IMG/VR virus record: IMGVR_UViG_3300044712_001940 | Location: 1 to 31,085 of that record | Length of the DNA: 31,085 nt | Reading direction: 5' to 3' (one strand) | Source of the DNA: a virus | Shown: positions 7,778 to 15,643 of the stretch, piece by piece | Layout: every line of letters starts with the position of its first letter | Position numbering within the stretch: position 1 is the stretch's first letter | Notes under the pieces: model-generated | What the model was told of the DNA's origin: nothing | What the model saw: the letters and a program-made list of their open reading frames with translations, nothing else | Databases searched by the model: none | Made by a program: the position numbers and the translations under genes

Positions 7778-8556
7778 TCACGACTACCGTCGATACAAGC
7801 GGAATGGAGAATGTCCTGAGGCGCATCGCTGTGCTGACCATGAAGCCAATGGAGGAAGTGACCACTTCCGAGGCCATCTCCATCCTGCAAACCTGCCTCG
7901 ATCGGACTGAGCTCACCCCGGCCAGCAAGATCAAGGAGAGCGTCAAGACGAAGTTCAATCAATACTCACAGAGCGGTCGCTTCGGCACGCGGAGCGAAGG
8001 GAGCTTTCCGAAAGTTAGCATTTGCAGCCGTAATGGGAATATCTGGCTTGGCGTCCCGCGACCATCAAGCGGGGCCTTCTCCCGCACTCGTGGCCGCGCC
8101 GGAGGAGGCGTTTGGCACCTCGTCAACAAACACTACGAGCGCGATGACGACTGGGGGCTTTTCCAGCAAATGATGCGCGATCTGATCAAGCATCGAGTCG
8201 AGCTTACCAAGGAATGGCTCGCGCGCCGTGGCATGCCGCGGGCCAGCTGGAATTGGATTGCGGAAGATCTTGGAGCCACGCTGCGGGCAGCGGCCGTAGT
8301 GCTCAATGCCACCGTCCGGGGCCGCGCGCTCAAAGAAGTCGGCAAGGCATCCAGGAAAAAAGACTCCAACGGCTTCTCCATCACCATGACCAACTCCTCC
8401 ATCGCTTCGATGCGAAAGGATGCGGCGGGGATCCTCGAGCGCACCCTGGCTGGAAGGGTTAAATACTTCGAGAAGAACCTCGAGAAAGGTGTCTTTGACT
8501 CCATGAAAAACGTCGAGAGGGCGTATCCGAATCTCGTCAAGGTCCGTGCCGCCTGA
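7774..8556 (+). CDS. Tail completion / neck protein candidate
   Basis: A 260-aa basic, mainly helical protein. ATG 7774 overlaps the previous stop (ATGA); a further upstream ATG at 7747 would lie inside the connector gene. Contains Ser/Arg-rich central loops (~95-115) and two helical blocks (~120-165, ~170-215). Between head-closure and tail-terminator genes, siphophages usually encode a gp10/gpZ-like tail completion protein, which is the working call. No family motif was recognised with certainty; another minor tail protein is possible. Confidence 0.55.
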   Translation: MITTTVDTSGMENVLRRIAVLTMKPMEEVTTSEAISILQTCLDRTELTPASKIKESVKTKFNQYSQSGRFGTRSEGSFPKVSICSRNGNIWLGVPRPSSGAFSRTRGRAGGGVWHLVNKHYERDDDWGLFQQMMRDLIKHRVELTKEWLARRGMPRASWNWIAEDLGATLRAAAVVLNATVRGRALKEVGKASRKKDSNGFSITMTNSSIASMRKDAAGILERTLAGRVKYFEKNLEKGVFDSMKNVERAYPNLVKVRAA

Positions 8557-8600
8557 TCCCTCATGACCTCTTAGCTCCTAACTCCTAGCTTCCATTTGCC

Positions 8601-9065
8601 ATGTCCACCCTTGCCATTCGTTTTGAGAGAGCTCTTGTCTCCTACCTGGGAACTTACACCCCGTCGCTCTCGATTTATCCAGGCCATAACAATGGCGACC
8701 AGACAGTGCTTCCACGAGCTATCGTCACCGTGGCCAGCGGAGGAGGCGACCTAGTGCGTGGCGCAGGAGTGGACCAGCTTGAAATCGAGATCCAGATTCT
8801 GATTGGCACGGGTGAGGCGGGGACCGTGCAGGCTGGCTTTGATAACGATCCGTTGGTGACGCTTGCGGGACTCGCCGACACATTCCGCGGGGCACTGCGG
8901 GAGTCGAGAACCCAAGAAATGATCACCTCCTTTTCCTCCGACCCCTATATCGCCTTCACCGGGATCGAGTACGAAGGGTACAAGGAAGGTCGCGATCCTG
9001 AGCGTTCCCTTCACGGCATCGTCATGAACTTCCGCGCCTGGGCTGCCTTGGTCTCCGGAAACTGA
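8601..9065 (+). CDS. Tail terminator-like protein (gpU position)
   Basis: A 154-aa alpha/beta protein. The N-terminus is a short helix (RFERALVSYLGTY), followed by strands with conserved-looking small-residue turns and a C-terminal strand (HGIVMNFRAWAAL). Such proteins cap the distal end of the growing tail tube and join it to the head. Identity is inferred from size and place before the tail-tube candidate. The leader (8565-8600) is pyrimidine-rich, TTAGCTCCTAACTCCTAGC, without a Shine-Dalgarno site. Confidence 0.6.
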   Translation: MSTLAIRFERALVSYLGTYTPSLSIYPGHNNGDQTVLPRAIVTVASGGGDLVRGAGVDQLEIEIQILIGTGEAGTVQAGFDNDPLVTLAGLADTFRGALRESRTQEMITSFSSDPYIAFTGIEYEGYKEGRDPERSLHGIVMNFRAWAALVSGN

Positions 9066-9129
9066 GCACGATGTCTGAGGGCTGATGGCTCACTGATCGG
9101 GAGCTTCCGACTTTAAGGGGTCGGCTTGT

Positions 9130-9164
9130 TTTGACGGCAGTCGCCTCCCGGTGACCGGTGCCGC
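9130..9164 (+). repeat. Intergenic repeat element, copy B (before tail-tube candidate)
   Basis: 32 of 35 positions match copy A at 5685-5719. It lies in the 293-bp gap 9066-9358, which holds no credible gene. The gap also has a small GCCTCG/CGAGGC hairpin (9251-9268) and ends with a TTTGACAC box. Confidence 0.7.
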
Positions 9165-9308
9165 ATCGCTTGTTTTGTCTGCCGATGGCTAGCCCGGCCG
9201 TTGCTACGCATCCGTTACGGCTCCCGGATCAGGCATCCCTCCGTCTGCTGGCCTCGGGACTGCGAGGCTCATCGCCCCGCATGACTAAGCCGCGCCCCCA
9301 GCGCGCCT

Positions 9309-9316
9309 TTTGACAC
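9309..9316 (+). promoter_or_regulatory. TTTGACAC box before tail-tube candidate
   Basis: Exact octamer 42 bases before ATG 9359, downstream of repeat copy B and followed by GGGAGAAGGAG, the same arrangement as at 5777. Confidence 0.4.
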
Positions 9317-9358
9317 GGGAGAAGGAGAGAACCCCGCAACTCTCAACTCTCCACTCTC

Positions 9359-9715
9359 ATGTCACAGCTCGGCACCGCTCTCATTCGCAAATCCGCCCCC
9401 ACCTTCACGAACTTCATCGTCGTGGACGGTACTTGGAAGGAAAAGGATACCACCCAGCACGAGCGCACTGATGGCGGAGATGGACTCCCAGTGAACTACG
9501 CCTTCTGGCGTCCCGGTGTCGATGCCAGCTGCGACCTTGTCATCAAGGCCGGAGCGAGCGCCCTCAATAAAGGTGATGTCCTGACAGAAAGCGACGGTGA
9601 AGAGCGCACCTTTGTCGTGCTCGAGGCCGATCTGCAGAACTTCGGTGGCAAGCCTCTCAAGCAGGCCGTCCAGCTGGCCTACCATGTCGGATTCACTCCC
9701 GACATCGTCTCCTAA
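9359..9715 (+). CDS. Major tail (tube) protein candidate
   Basis: A 118-aa beta-rich protein with an acidic surface pattern. It lies between the tail terminator and the chaperone/tape measure genes, where the tail tube protein belongs. It is shorter than most tube proteins (150-250 aa), so the call is tentative. Supporting it, the gene has its own long leader with the same repeat and TTTGACAC box as the capsid unit, as expected for a product needed in hundreds of copies. The immediate leader is C/T/A-only (CAACTCTCCACTCTC) with no Shine-Dalgarno site. Confidence 0.55.
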   Translation: MSQLGTALIRKSAPTFTNFIVVDGTWKEKDTTQHERTDGGDGLPVNYAFWRPGVDASCDLVIKAGASALNKGDVLTESDGEERTFVVLEADLQNFGGKPLKQAVQLAYHVGFTPDIVS

Positions 9716-9730
9716 CGGGAAGCCATCCTG

Positions 9731-10273
9731 ATGTCCGAGGCGCTCGAGGAATGCGTCTTCAACGGGCGGCATGTCATTTGCGGGGTCGAGATGCGGCCCT
9801 TCAGCATCTGGCATTTCTGGCTCTTGGAGTTCGTCGGCAGCCCCTATGTGGGGGCTGACGGCGGCACTGCGGCCGATCTGGCGCTGGCGCTCAAGATCTG
9901 CTCCACTCCGGCCTCTTCTCCCATCGGTGCATCCCTACCTGATTTCAGCGCGGATCCCATTTTGGTCGAGGCGATCAACGGGATGGGCATCCTGCAGGCC
10001 TCGCTTGCCTTCCAGAACTATCTCCGCGACTTCGTTGCCCTTCCCCGCTGCTGGCAGACTGGCGAAGGGCGGTCGGTGAAGAGCCCTGTTTGTCTCTATA
10101 TGGTGGCCGTGCTCATGCGGTGCGGCCGCATGGGTCATGAGGAGGCATGGTCCGTACCTTTCGGATATGCCCGCCACCTCGTCCTGGCGTTGGCTGAGGC
10201 CGGTGGAAACGAGATACCGCTGCTGACACCCGCCGAGGAATCCGCGCTTAAGGAGGCCGGATACACGTTATGA
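9731..10273 (+). CDS. Tail assembly chaperone candidate
   Basis: A 180-aa helical protein just before the tape measure gene, which it overlaps by ATGA. Lambda-like phages encode gpG/gpGT tail chaperones here. No slippery heptamer or second frame-shifted ORF was found, so a two-product frameshift system is not apparent. Contains hydrophobic helices around ~25-60 and ~110-165 and ends with a charged helix (TPAEESALKEAG). Name is by position. Confidence 0.5.
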   Translation: MSEALEECVFNGRHVICGVEMRPFSIWHFWLLEFVGSPYVGADGGTAADLALALKICSTPASSPIGASLPDFSADPILVEAINGMGILQASLAFQNYLRDFVALPRCWQTGEGRSVKSPVCLYMVAVLMRCGRMGHEEAWSVPFGYARHLVLALAEAGGNEIPLLTPAEESALKEAGYTL

Positions 10274-11721
10274 GCGCTAACGCCATCGAGTTTTCCCTGG
10301 GCACGAATAATTCCGCGCTCAAGACCGGTCTCGATCAGGCCAAGAGCCAGGTCGAGGGATTTAAGGATCAGACGCGGCAGATGCTCATGGGTCTTTTTGC
10401 TGGCATCGGGATCGAGCAGCTGATCGAGAAGTTCTCCCACATCCAAGACATGGCGGATACTTTCGGTACGACGGCGGAAGCCGTCCAGCGGGTAGACCAG
10501 TATGCACAGCAGTTCGGGACCAATATCGATGCCGTGGCCAGATCCATGGCCAAGATCCGCTCCGGAAAGGGAGATGTCCTTGGACAGCTTGGGATCGATG
10601 CCCAGCAGTTTGCCAATGCGGGGCTTGATGGCCAGCTGGTCATGGTGGCCGAGGCCCTTGAGAAAGTGGCAGATCCCCAGCAGCGGGTGAACATGGCTTT
10701 CGAGGCGCTGGGGCCCCGCGCCGCCGCCATCATGCCGATCCTCAATGCCGGGAGCGAAGAGATGAGGAAATTCTTTGATAGCGCCTCTGTGGCAAGCAAC
10801 GAGACTGTTGCCCAGCTCGACGCGGCGGGAGACAAGCTCACCGCAATGAAGAACACCGTCACCGTTTTTGTGGCTGAAGTTTTCGGCGTCATCAATAAAG
10901 TGATGCTATCGATTGGAAACGGGGTTGGGGGAGCCTTGAGTCTTGTTCAGAATGGAGTGGGCCGTGTCGGTCAGGCCCTGCAAGCCCTGATGAGTGGCGA
11001 TTTCAAGGGCGCTGGTGAGGCGATGAAGGCCAATCTTTCCGATATCAAGGGTGGCCTGTCATCCACCATGCAGGGTCTTCAGGATATCTGGTCCGGCAAA
11101 TTTGAACCGGGAAAAGTCGCCAAAAAGGGTGAATGGGATCCCACTCTCGGAGACAAGGGTAAGAAGGAGGAAGTCTCCCTTGCCGAGCGTCTACGTCAGA
11201 TTCAGGAGGAGCATGATCGCAAGCAACTCGATGCAGCCGAACAGCTCAAGGTACTGGCCGAAGAGCGCGTTGCCTTGGAGAAGCAGCTTGCCGAAACTGG
11301 CGCTGGATCCGCTGACAAGAAGAAATCCCTTGAGGACAAGATCGTCTCCAATGCCAAGGAGCAGCTGCGCATCGAGGATGAGATCAAAAAGCAGAAGGAG
11401 AAGGAGGCAGCTGATTATGCTGCCCAGCTGAGCAAGGAGGGTGCTGCCCTCGACAAGAAGCTCGCCGAGGGAAAGAAGAACCGTGAAAAGCGCGAGGAGG
11501 AGCAGATGAAAGCCTCCTTTGCCGATCGTGAGAAGAATCTCGGCTTTGTCTCCGGGGTCAAGATCGCCGGTTCCGATCAGGGGCAGCAGCTGGCTGGAGT
11601 CAACTACCAGGTGATCAATTCCGAGGCCGAAAAAGGGATCAAGCTTCAGGAGGAGATGAGGAACTACCTCAAGTCCCTTGATGAGAAGAAATGGAGCGTG
11701 GAGCTTCCCGACGCCTCCTAA
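10270..11721 (+). CDS. Tape measure protein (short)
   Basis: A 483-aa helical protein that sets tail length and is probably ejected with the DNA. The N-terminal domain (~1-190) has the pattern of tape measure proteins: SLGTNNSALKTGLDQAKSQVEGF, then repeated AEAVQRV, MAKIRSGKGD and ALGPRAAAIMPILNAG. Residues ~195-260 are hydrophobic and glycine-rich (VFGVINKVMLSIGNGVGGAL), a likely membrane-active segment. Residues ~290-430 form a strongly charged coiled coil (QIQEEHDRKQL, EDEIKKQKEKEA). At ~1.5 angstrom per residue it would specify a tail of only about 70 nm. Gene follows the chaperone candidate with an ATGA overlap. Confidence 0.88.
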   Translation: MSANAIEFSLGTNNSALKTGLDQAKSQVEGFKDQTRQMLMGLFAGIGIEQLIEKFSHIQDMADTFGTTAEAVQRVDQYAQQFGTNIDAVARSMAKIRSGKGDVLGQLGIDAQQFANAGLDGQLVMVAEALEKVADPQQRVNMAFEALGPRAAAIMPILNAGSEEMRKFFDSASVASNETVAQLDAAGDKLTAMKNTVTVFVAEVFGVINKVMLSIGNGVGGALSLVQNGVGRVGQALQALMSGDFKGAGEAMKANLSDIKGGLSSTMQGLQDIWSGKFEPGKVAKKGEWDPTLGDKGKKEEVSLAERLRQIQEEHDRKQLDAAEQLKVLAEERVALEKQLAETGAGSADKKKSLEDKIVSNAKEQLRIEDEIKKQKEKEAADYAAQLSKEGAALDKKLAEGKKNREKREEEQMKASFADREKNLGFVSGVKIAGSDQGQQLAGVNYQVINSEAEKGIKLQEEMRNYLKSLDEKKWSVELPDAS

Positions 11722-11733
11722 CCCACCATTACC

Positions 11734-12381
11734 ATGACCACAGCACTCATCCGCGGCCAGGCATTCGGAAACGGGATCCTTCAAGCCAAGAACAAATGGG
11801 TCGAGAACCGTGACGGCTCCTACACGATCGAGCGGACTTTCCGCGCCCTTGCCGTTGACTGGATGACCCGTTGCCCTGCCCGGGGAAGTATCCATCCTAG
11901 CGTCAGCAATGCCGTACTGATGGCCCGCAATGCCCAGCAGAGCAGCATCCCATTCCTGGTCGATGTCACACTGACCTATGAGACCCCGAAGGTAGAGAAT
12001 TTCACCGGGAGTATTCTCCCTCCCACGGAGTATTCCGAAACGGCCAATGCCGTCGAGGTTCCGATCGAGGCGCATCCTGATTTCGCCACCTTTGCCACCG
12101 AGGCCAACGGGGCAATCTTCGATGCCGATGGTAAATTCAAAGGGTGGACCAAAGAGTCAGAGTTCTCCGGATACATGACCTATCAGGTGGGCTCGATCAC
12201 CGAGAGTGTCACCACCTATTTCTGGTCCAAGCCGTCCAGTGTCTCGACACTGATCGGAAGCATTCAGGGAGGTTGGCGTGTGGCCAGCGGAGGAATCCAG
12301 CGGCGGTATCCCTATTGGGCACGGACCATCAACCGCGTCTGGAGTGAGAGGCCGTGGAATACCACCATCTACAAGAACTAG
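11734..12381 (+). CDS. Tail-tip protein, unassigned
   Basis: A 215-aa protein, first gene after the tape measure, where distal tail (Dit-like) proteins usually lie. It is beta-rich with several aromatic residues at the C-terminus (RRYPYWARTINRVWSERPWN). No lambda gpM/gpL signature or cysteine cluster was seen. Leader CCCACCATTACC has no Shine-Dalgarno site. Function is inferred from position only. Confidence 0.55.
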   Translation: MTTALIRGQAFGNGILQAKNKWVENRDGSYTIERTFRALAVDWMTRCPARGSIHPSVSNAVLMARNAQQSSIPFLVDVTLTYETPKVENFTGSILPPTEYSETANAVEVPIEAHPDFATFATEANGAIFDADGKFKGWTKESEFSGYMTYQVGSITESVTTYFWSKPSSVSTLIGSIQGGWRVASGGIQRRYPYWARTINRVWSERPWNTTIYKN

Positions 12382-12384
12382 GCG

Positions 12385-13092
12385 ATGAGCGGATCAGATA
12401 TCGACAGGCTCAAGCTGAGTAGTCCAGGTCTCATTCCCATCCGTCTATGGAATGAACTGATCGACTATGTTCACTCCGCGCTGATCACAAGCTTTACCGG
12501 AGGGACATTCAACAGGACGCCAGCTGGCACCGCACTTTATTCTGCGATGGGGGAGGCCGGTGGAACCGCTGCAAAGAAGCCATTTGAATGCACGTTGCTT
12601 CCCCAGACCAATCCCGATGGCACCCCAGCTGGTAATAAAGTCGCGGTCGAATACAACTCCACCCTTTTTACTTCACTCATCCCATTGACGTCATTTTCTG
12701 GGATCACGGGCCTGTATGATCCCAATGATCAGAATCCCTTCGCGCTCCCCCTGGACGGCCCTGACGATACGTCCGGGTATACTTCTCTCAATGGGCCTGA
12801 CGATTACGTATTCCTGGAAATCAAATTCAAAGAAAACGGATATGAGGTGGATACCGTTGCCATAACTACAAACGGGAATGGAAGTACGATTGATGTTTCA
12901 TATGACCCATGGGACGATTCTGGAGATGCTTTGGTGGCCGAGGATACTTCCCAACCACCCAAGCAGACTTTTGCACGCATAGTCCTTGCCACTTATGAGG
13001 ATGGTTTGCTTCAGCAAAACGTGATGGGGAATCTGGTCTTGAGCGACAGGATTTTCGACGGGAAGCCTGCCATCTATCCGGAGCCCTACTGA
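12385..13092 (+). CDS. Tail-associated protein, unassigned
   Basis: A 235-aa acidic, Asp/Pro/Gly/Thr-rich protein. The N-terminus is helical (IPIRLWNELIDYVHSAL), which resembles the attachment helix seen at the start of many phage appendage proteins; the rest reads as beta structure with Asp-rich loops (PNDQNPFALPLDGPDD). The stop overlaps the next ATG by one base (TGATG). It was not recognised as a known family. Confidence 0.5.
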   Translation: MSGSDIDRLKLSSPGLIPIRLWNELIDYVHSALITSFTGGTFNRTPAGTALYSAMGEAGGTAAKKPFECTLLPQTNPDGTPAGNKVAVEYNSTLFTSLIPLTSFSGITGLYDPNDQNPFALPLDGPDDTSGYTSLNGPDDYVFLEIKFKENGYEVDTVAITTNGNGSTIDVSYDPWDDSGDALVAEDTSQPPKQTFARIVLATYEDGLLQQNVMGNLVLSDRIFDGKPAIYPEPY

Positions 13093-14396
13093 TGCCCCGT
13101 GTTAATTACAGGGGATTCCTCCCCTTTGAAATTCCGACCAGGGATGAGGATGGCAACCTCTTCGCGCAATGGGATGGAACAACTCTGGACAGATCGTTAA
13201 GCCCGTCCACGAGAGAGGATAAATCTGTCAGGGTCTACGGAGCAGGGTCTCTGTACTGTATCAAGTTGACCAAGCGTCAGGTCGCAGAGATTTATTGGCG
13301 GGCTAAAGCATGGTCCGCGGAAATCACCATGCCGCCAGGGTCCATTCCGACTTCTGGAAGTCTTTCGGCTACTGGCCAATACCAGACCCCAAATTATAAT
13401 GCGCAAGGATATCCAGACGGTACATATACCACGCATACGGAAACCGTTTCCGCAAGTGTGGGAGTGGATAGCCTGTCTGAATTTAGAAACGCTGAATTTA
13501 CCTGCCAAGTTTATCAATCAGTAGACCCTTCGGACCCGAGTCAAGGGGTACGATGTGAAAGTGGCATCACCGACAAGGGGTCAACACCGTTATCGGATAC
13601 CTACCGTAAAAGGAAATTGGTTACCATTTCTCCTGACTACTCAACGGAGGCCAACGAGAAGTTTCTGATTGCAAATCCAAGCACCGGCCCGTTTGGTTGG
13701 GAATCCAAGCAGTTCAAAAAAAACAATGATGATTTTTTTGATAGCAGCTGGGCGGCATTCCTGAATCGAGATGCCATCCGCAAGCAGGAGGTTTCTCAAA
13801 ATAATGCGGCTTCAGTTTCTGTAGATTTTTACTCGGATCCCGAAAGAACCAGTTTTATTTCGCCTGTGGCGTATGGCTTGAACCAATATGTGAACAATTT
13901 CGGGGTTATTGGAACCCCTGGGTTTTCTCCTGTTTTTGATTTCATCAAGGTTTCCGAGGATGAGTATTGGTGGTCCCCAGGATTCAAGCTTGCCGTTTCC
14001 TTTAATATTTATGCCCAAGCCAGTAGCACTATTTTAGAAGGAGAAGGTGGAGATTCAGGTGTTGGTATTGAAATCAATGACATCCCCCCTGGTGGATCAT
14101 TTATCTCCAACCCCGAGGGAATGGAGGTTAAGAAGTTCCCGATCAGCCTGACGTTTTCCAATGGAGACACCGCCTCGGGAGAGCATTTCTTCATTCTGCA
14201 ATCGAGGGCAGGAAAGCTTGCGGATGGATTAACGGCAGGGTCATCCGCTTCCGATGCCTCGGAAAGTGGCACCACATCTGTTTCTCTTGCTGTGGATACC
14301 TCTCTATTCGTCCCCGAATCAGTATCCCTAACCATAGCCAAATACTGGCCGTATGAGGGTCTCTATGATGAGGCAACGGGGCTACCGTCGGGATAA
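13092..14396 (+). CDS. Large tail-tip/baseplate protein, unassigned
   Basis: A 434-aa protein, rich in S/T/G/P/Y and predicted to be mostly beta. Residues ~20-60 contain charged loops, ~90-130 a run of T/S/Y-rich strands, and ~310-430 a repeated strand-turn pattern with acidic glycine loops (EGEGGDSGVGIEIND), possibly metal-binding. Base composition turns visibly more A/T-rich from here to 17.4 kb compared with the head genes. A structural role in host contact is likely from its place between the tape measure and the fibre genes; no enzymatic motif is seen. Confidence 0.5.
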   Translation: MPRVNYRGFLPFEIPTRDEDGNLFAQWDGTTLDRSLSPSTREDKSVRVYGAGSLYCIKLTKRQVAEIYWRAKAWSAEITMPPGSIPTSGSLSATGQYQTPNYNAQGYPDGTYTTHTETVSASVGVDSLSEFRNAEFTCQVYQSVDPSDPSQGVRCESGITDKGSTPLSDTYRKRKLVTISPDYSTEANEKFLIANPSTGPFGWESKQFKKNNDDFFDSSWAAFLNRDAIRKQEVSQNNAASVSVDFYSDPERTSFISPVAYGLNQYVNNFGVIGTPGFSPVFDFIKVSEDEYWWSPGFKLAVSFNIYAQASSTILEGEGGDSGVGIEINDIPPGGSFISNPEGMEVKKFPISLTFSNGDTASGEHFFILQSRAGKLADGLTAGSSASDASESGTTSVSLAVDTSLFVPESVSLTIAKYWPYEGLYDEATGLPSG

Positions 14397-14412
14397 TTCA
14401 TCCCTTGGGTTT

Positions 14413-14420
14413 TTTGACAT
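14413..14420 (+). promoter_or_regulatory. TTTGACAT box before fibre gene
   Basis: A one-mismatch version of the TTTGACAC box, 20 bases before ATG 14441, in the 44-bp gap after the baseplate gene. Confidence 0.3.
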
Positions 14421-14440
14421 GGCTGGGCTTGTGAATACCC

Positions 14441-15643
14441 ATGCAACTCACACCCCGCAGCTTTTGGTTTTCTCTCAATCAGACCGGATGGGTACGCCTG
14501 CTTGATGCTCTCACCGGTGCCTCACTGAATCTCCCTCGGGGTAACACAACTCGTTTTCTCTTTGGTTTTTTCAATGGCGACATCCGTCGTGCAGATCGGT
14601 TCGCCACGGATCTTTCCAATGTCGCCTCCTGCACACTTGTGCTTCGGCGGACCAATGAGAGCGGAGAGCTTCTCTATGTGCGTGTACAGCCAGCTTCGGA
14701 ATTTAATAATACCGGCTGCACCTATGAGCAATGGATTTCCCAAAGTAATTACCAAGTAGAGTTTGAGTTGTCTTCATTGGAAACCAACTGGCCTCCTTTG
14801 CCCGACTGGAATGAGAAGATCTGGATGGCTGTTGAGATCGAGCTTACTGACGGCAGTGTGGTGACGGTCGGGTATGGCACCTTGCAGCTTGTGGATCCAG
14901 GTATGGAATTAGGTGATGCCATTAGTCCACCTTACGACGCTATGGCTTCCCAATCTGAAGCGGAGCAAGGTGTCAGCAACATCAAGTGGATGAGTCCCCT
15001 TCGAGTGTTTCAAGCAATCTCGGCATGGGTAACTTCCAACATGACTTGGACAAAGGTATCGGGGAAGCCTGCTCAATTCCCCCCTACTGCACATACCCAT
15101 CCGATTTCAGATATAGACAACCTACAGACCGCGCTTGACGGAAAGCAACCGGCGGGGTCTTACGCGCCAATGGTCAATGGGTTAGTACCATCATCCGTTC
15201 TTCCAGGGTATGTTGATGATGTATTGGAGTTTGCAAATATCTCCTCCTTTCCGCAGGTGGGGGAAACTGGAAAGATATATGTAGACCTCGAAAAGGGATG
15301 GATCTATCGGTGGAGCGGTTCGACATATATCGAGATTGTCCATTCTCCTGGGTCAACCGACGTTATTCCAGAGGGGGCGACCAATAAATACTTCACCGCG
15401 CAAAGGGCTATAAATGCTCTTTCGTCTACAATATCTGCACTAGTCACCGGCGTACGAAGTGTTTGTGGAAAACAAGGTGATGTAACCCTTGGGATCTCTG
15501 ACATATCGGGACTGCAAACATCCCTAGATAATAAGTTATCTTCCGCTTCTGGGGTTACCAATATTGTAGTGCTTACAAAAGCATCATACGACGCTCTTCC
15601 CTCCAAGAGCGTAACGACACTTTACATCGTTACCTCCTTATGA
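14441..15643 (+). CDS. Tail fibre protein
   Basis: A 400-aa fibre. The N-terminus (~1-165) is a beta domain resembling baseplate/fibre attachment domains. The linker SEAEQGVSNIKWMSPLRVFQAI (~167-190) is a common phage fibre motif. Then comes HTHPISDIDNLQTALDGKQPAG (~217-238), a typical triple-stranded fibre repeat, and a second such unit near the end (ISDISGLQTSLDNKL). The segment YVDLEKGWIYRWSGSTYIEI (~276-295) and the end KASYDALPSKSVTTLYIV are also widespread in fibre proteins. It overlaps the next gene by ATGA, so both probably work together in adsorption. Confidence 0.82.
   Translation: MQLTPRSFWFSLNQTGWVRLLDALTGASLNLPRGNTTRFLFGFFNGDIRRADRFATDLSNVASCTLVLRRTNESGELLYVRVQPASEFNNTGCTYEQWISQSNYQVEFELSSLETNWPPLPDWNEKIWMAVEIELTDGSVVTVGYGTLQLVDPGMELGDAISPPYDAMASQSEAEQGVSNIKWMSPLRVFQAISAWVTSNMTWTKVSGKPAQFPPTAHTHPISDIDNLQTALDGKQPAGSYAPMVNGLVPSSVLPGYVDDVLEFANISSFPQVGETGKIYVDLEKGWIYRWSGSTYIEIVHSPGSTDVIPEGATNKYFTAQRAINALSSTISALVTGVRSVCGKQGDVTLGISDISGLQTSLDNKLSSASGVTNIVVLTKASYDALPSKSVTTLYIVTSL

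Noticed and set aside
9731-10273. Programmed frameshift in the tail chaperone gene
   Set aside because: No slippery heptamer and no second open frame before the tape measure start, which overlaps directly.
11191-12075. 294-codon minus-strand frame opposite tape measure and tail-tip genes
   Set aside because: Leu/Gly/Asp-rich shadow created by the Lys/Glu/Gln-rich coiled coil on the other strand.
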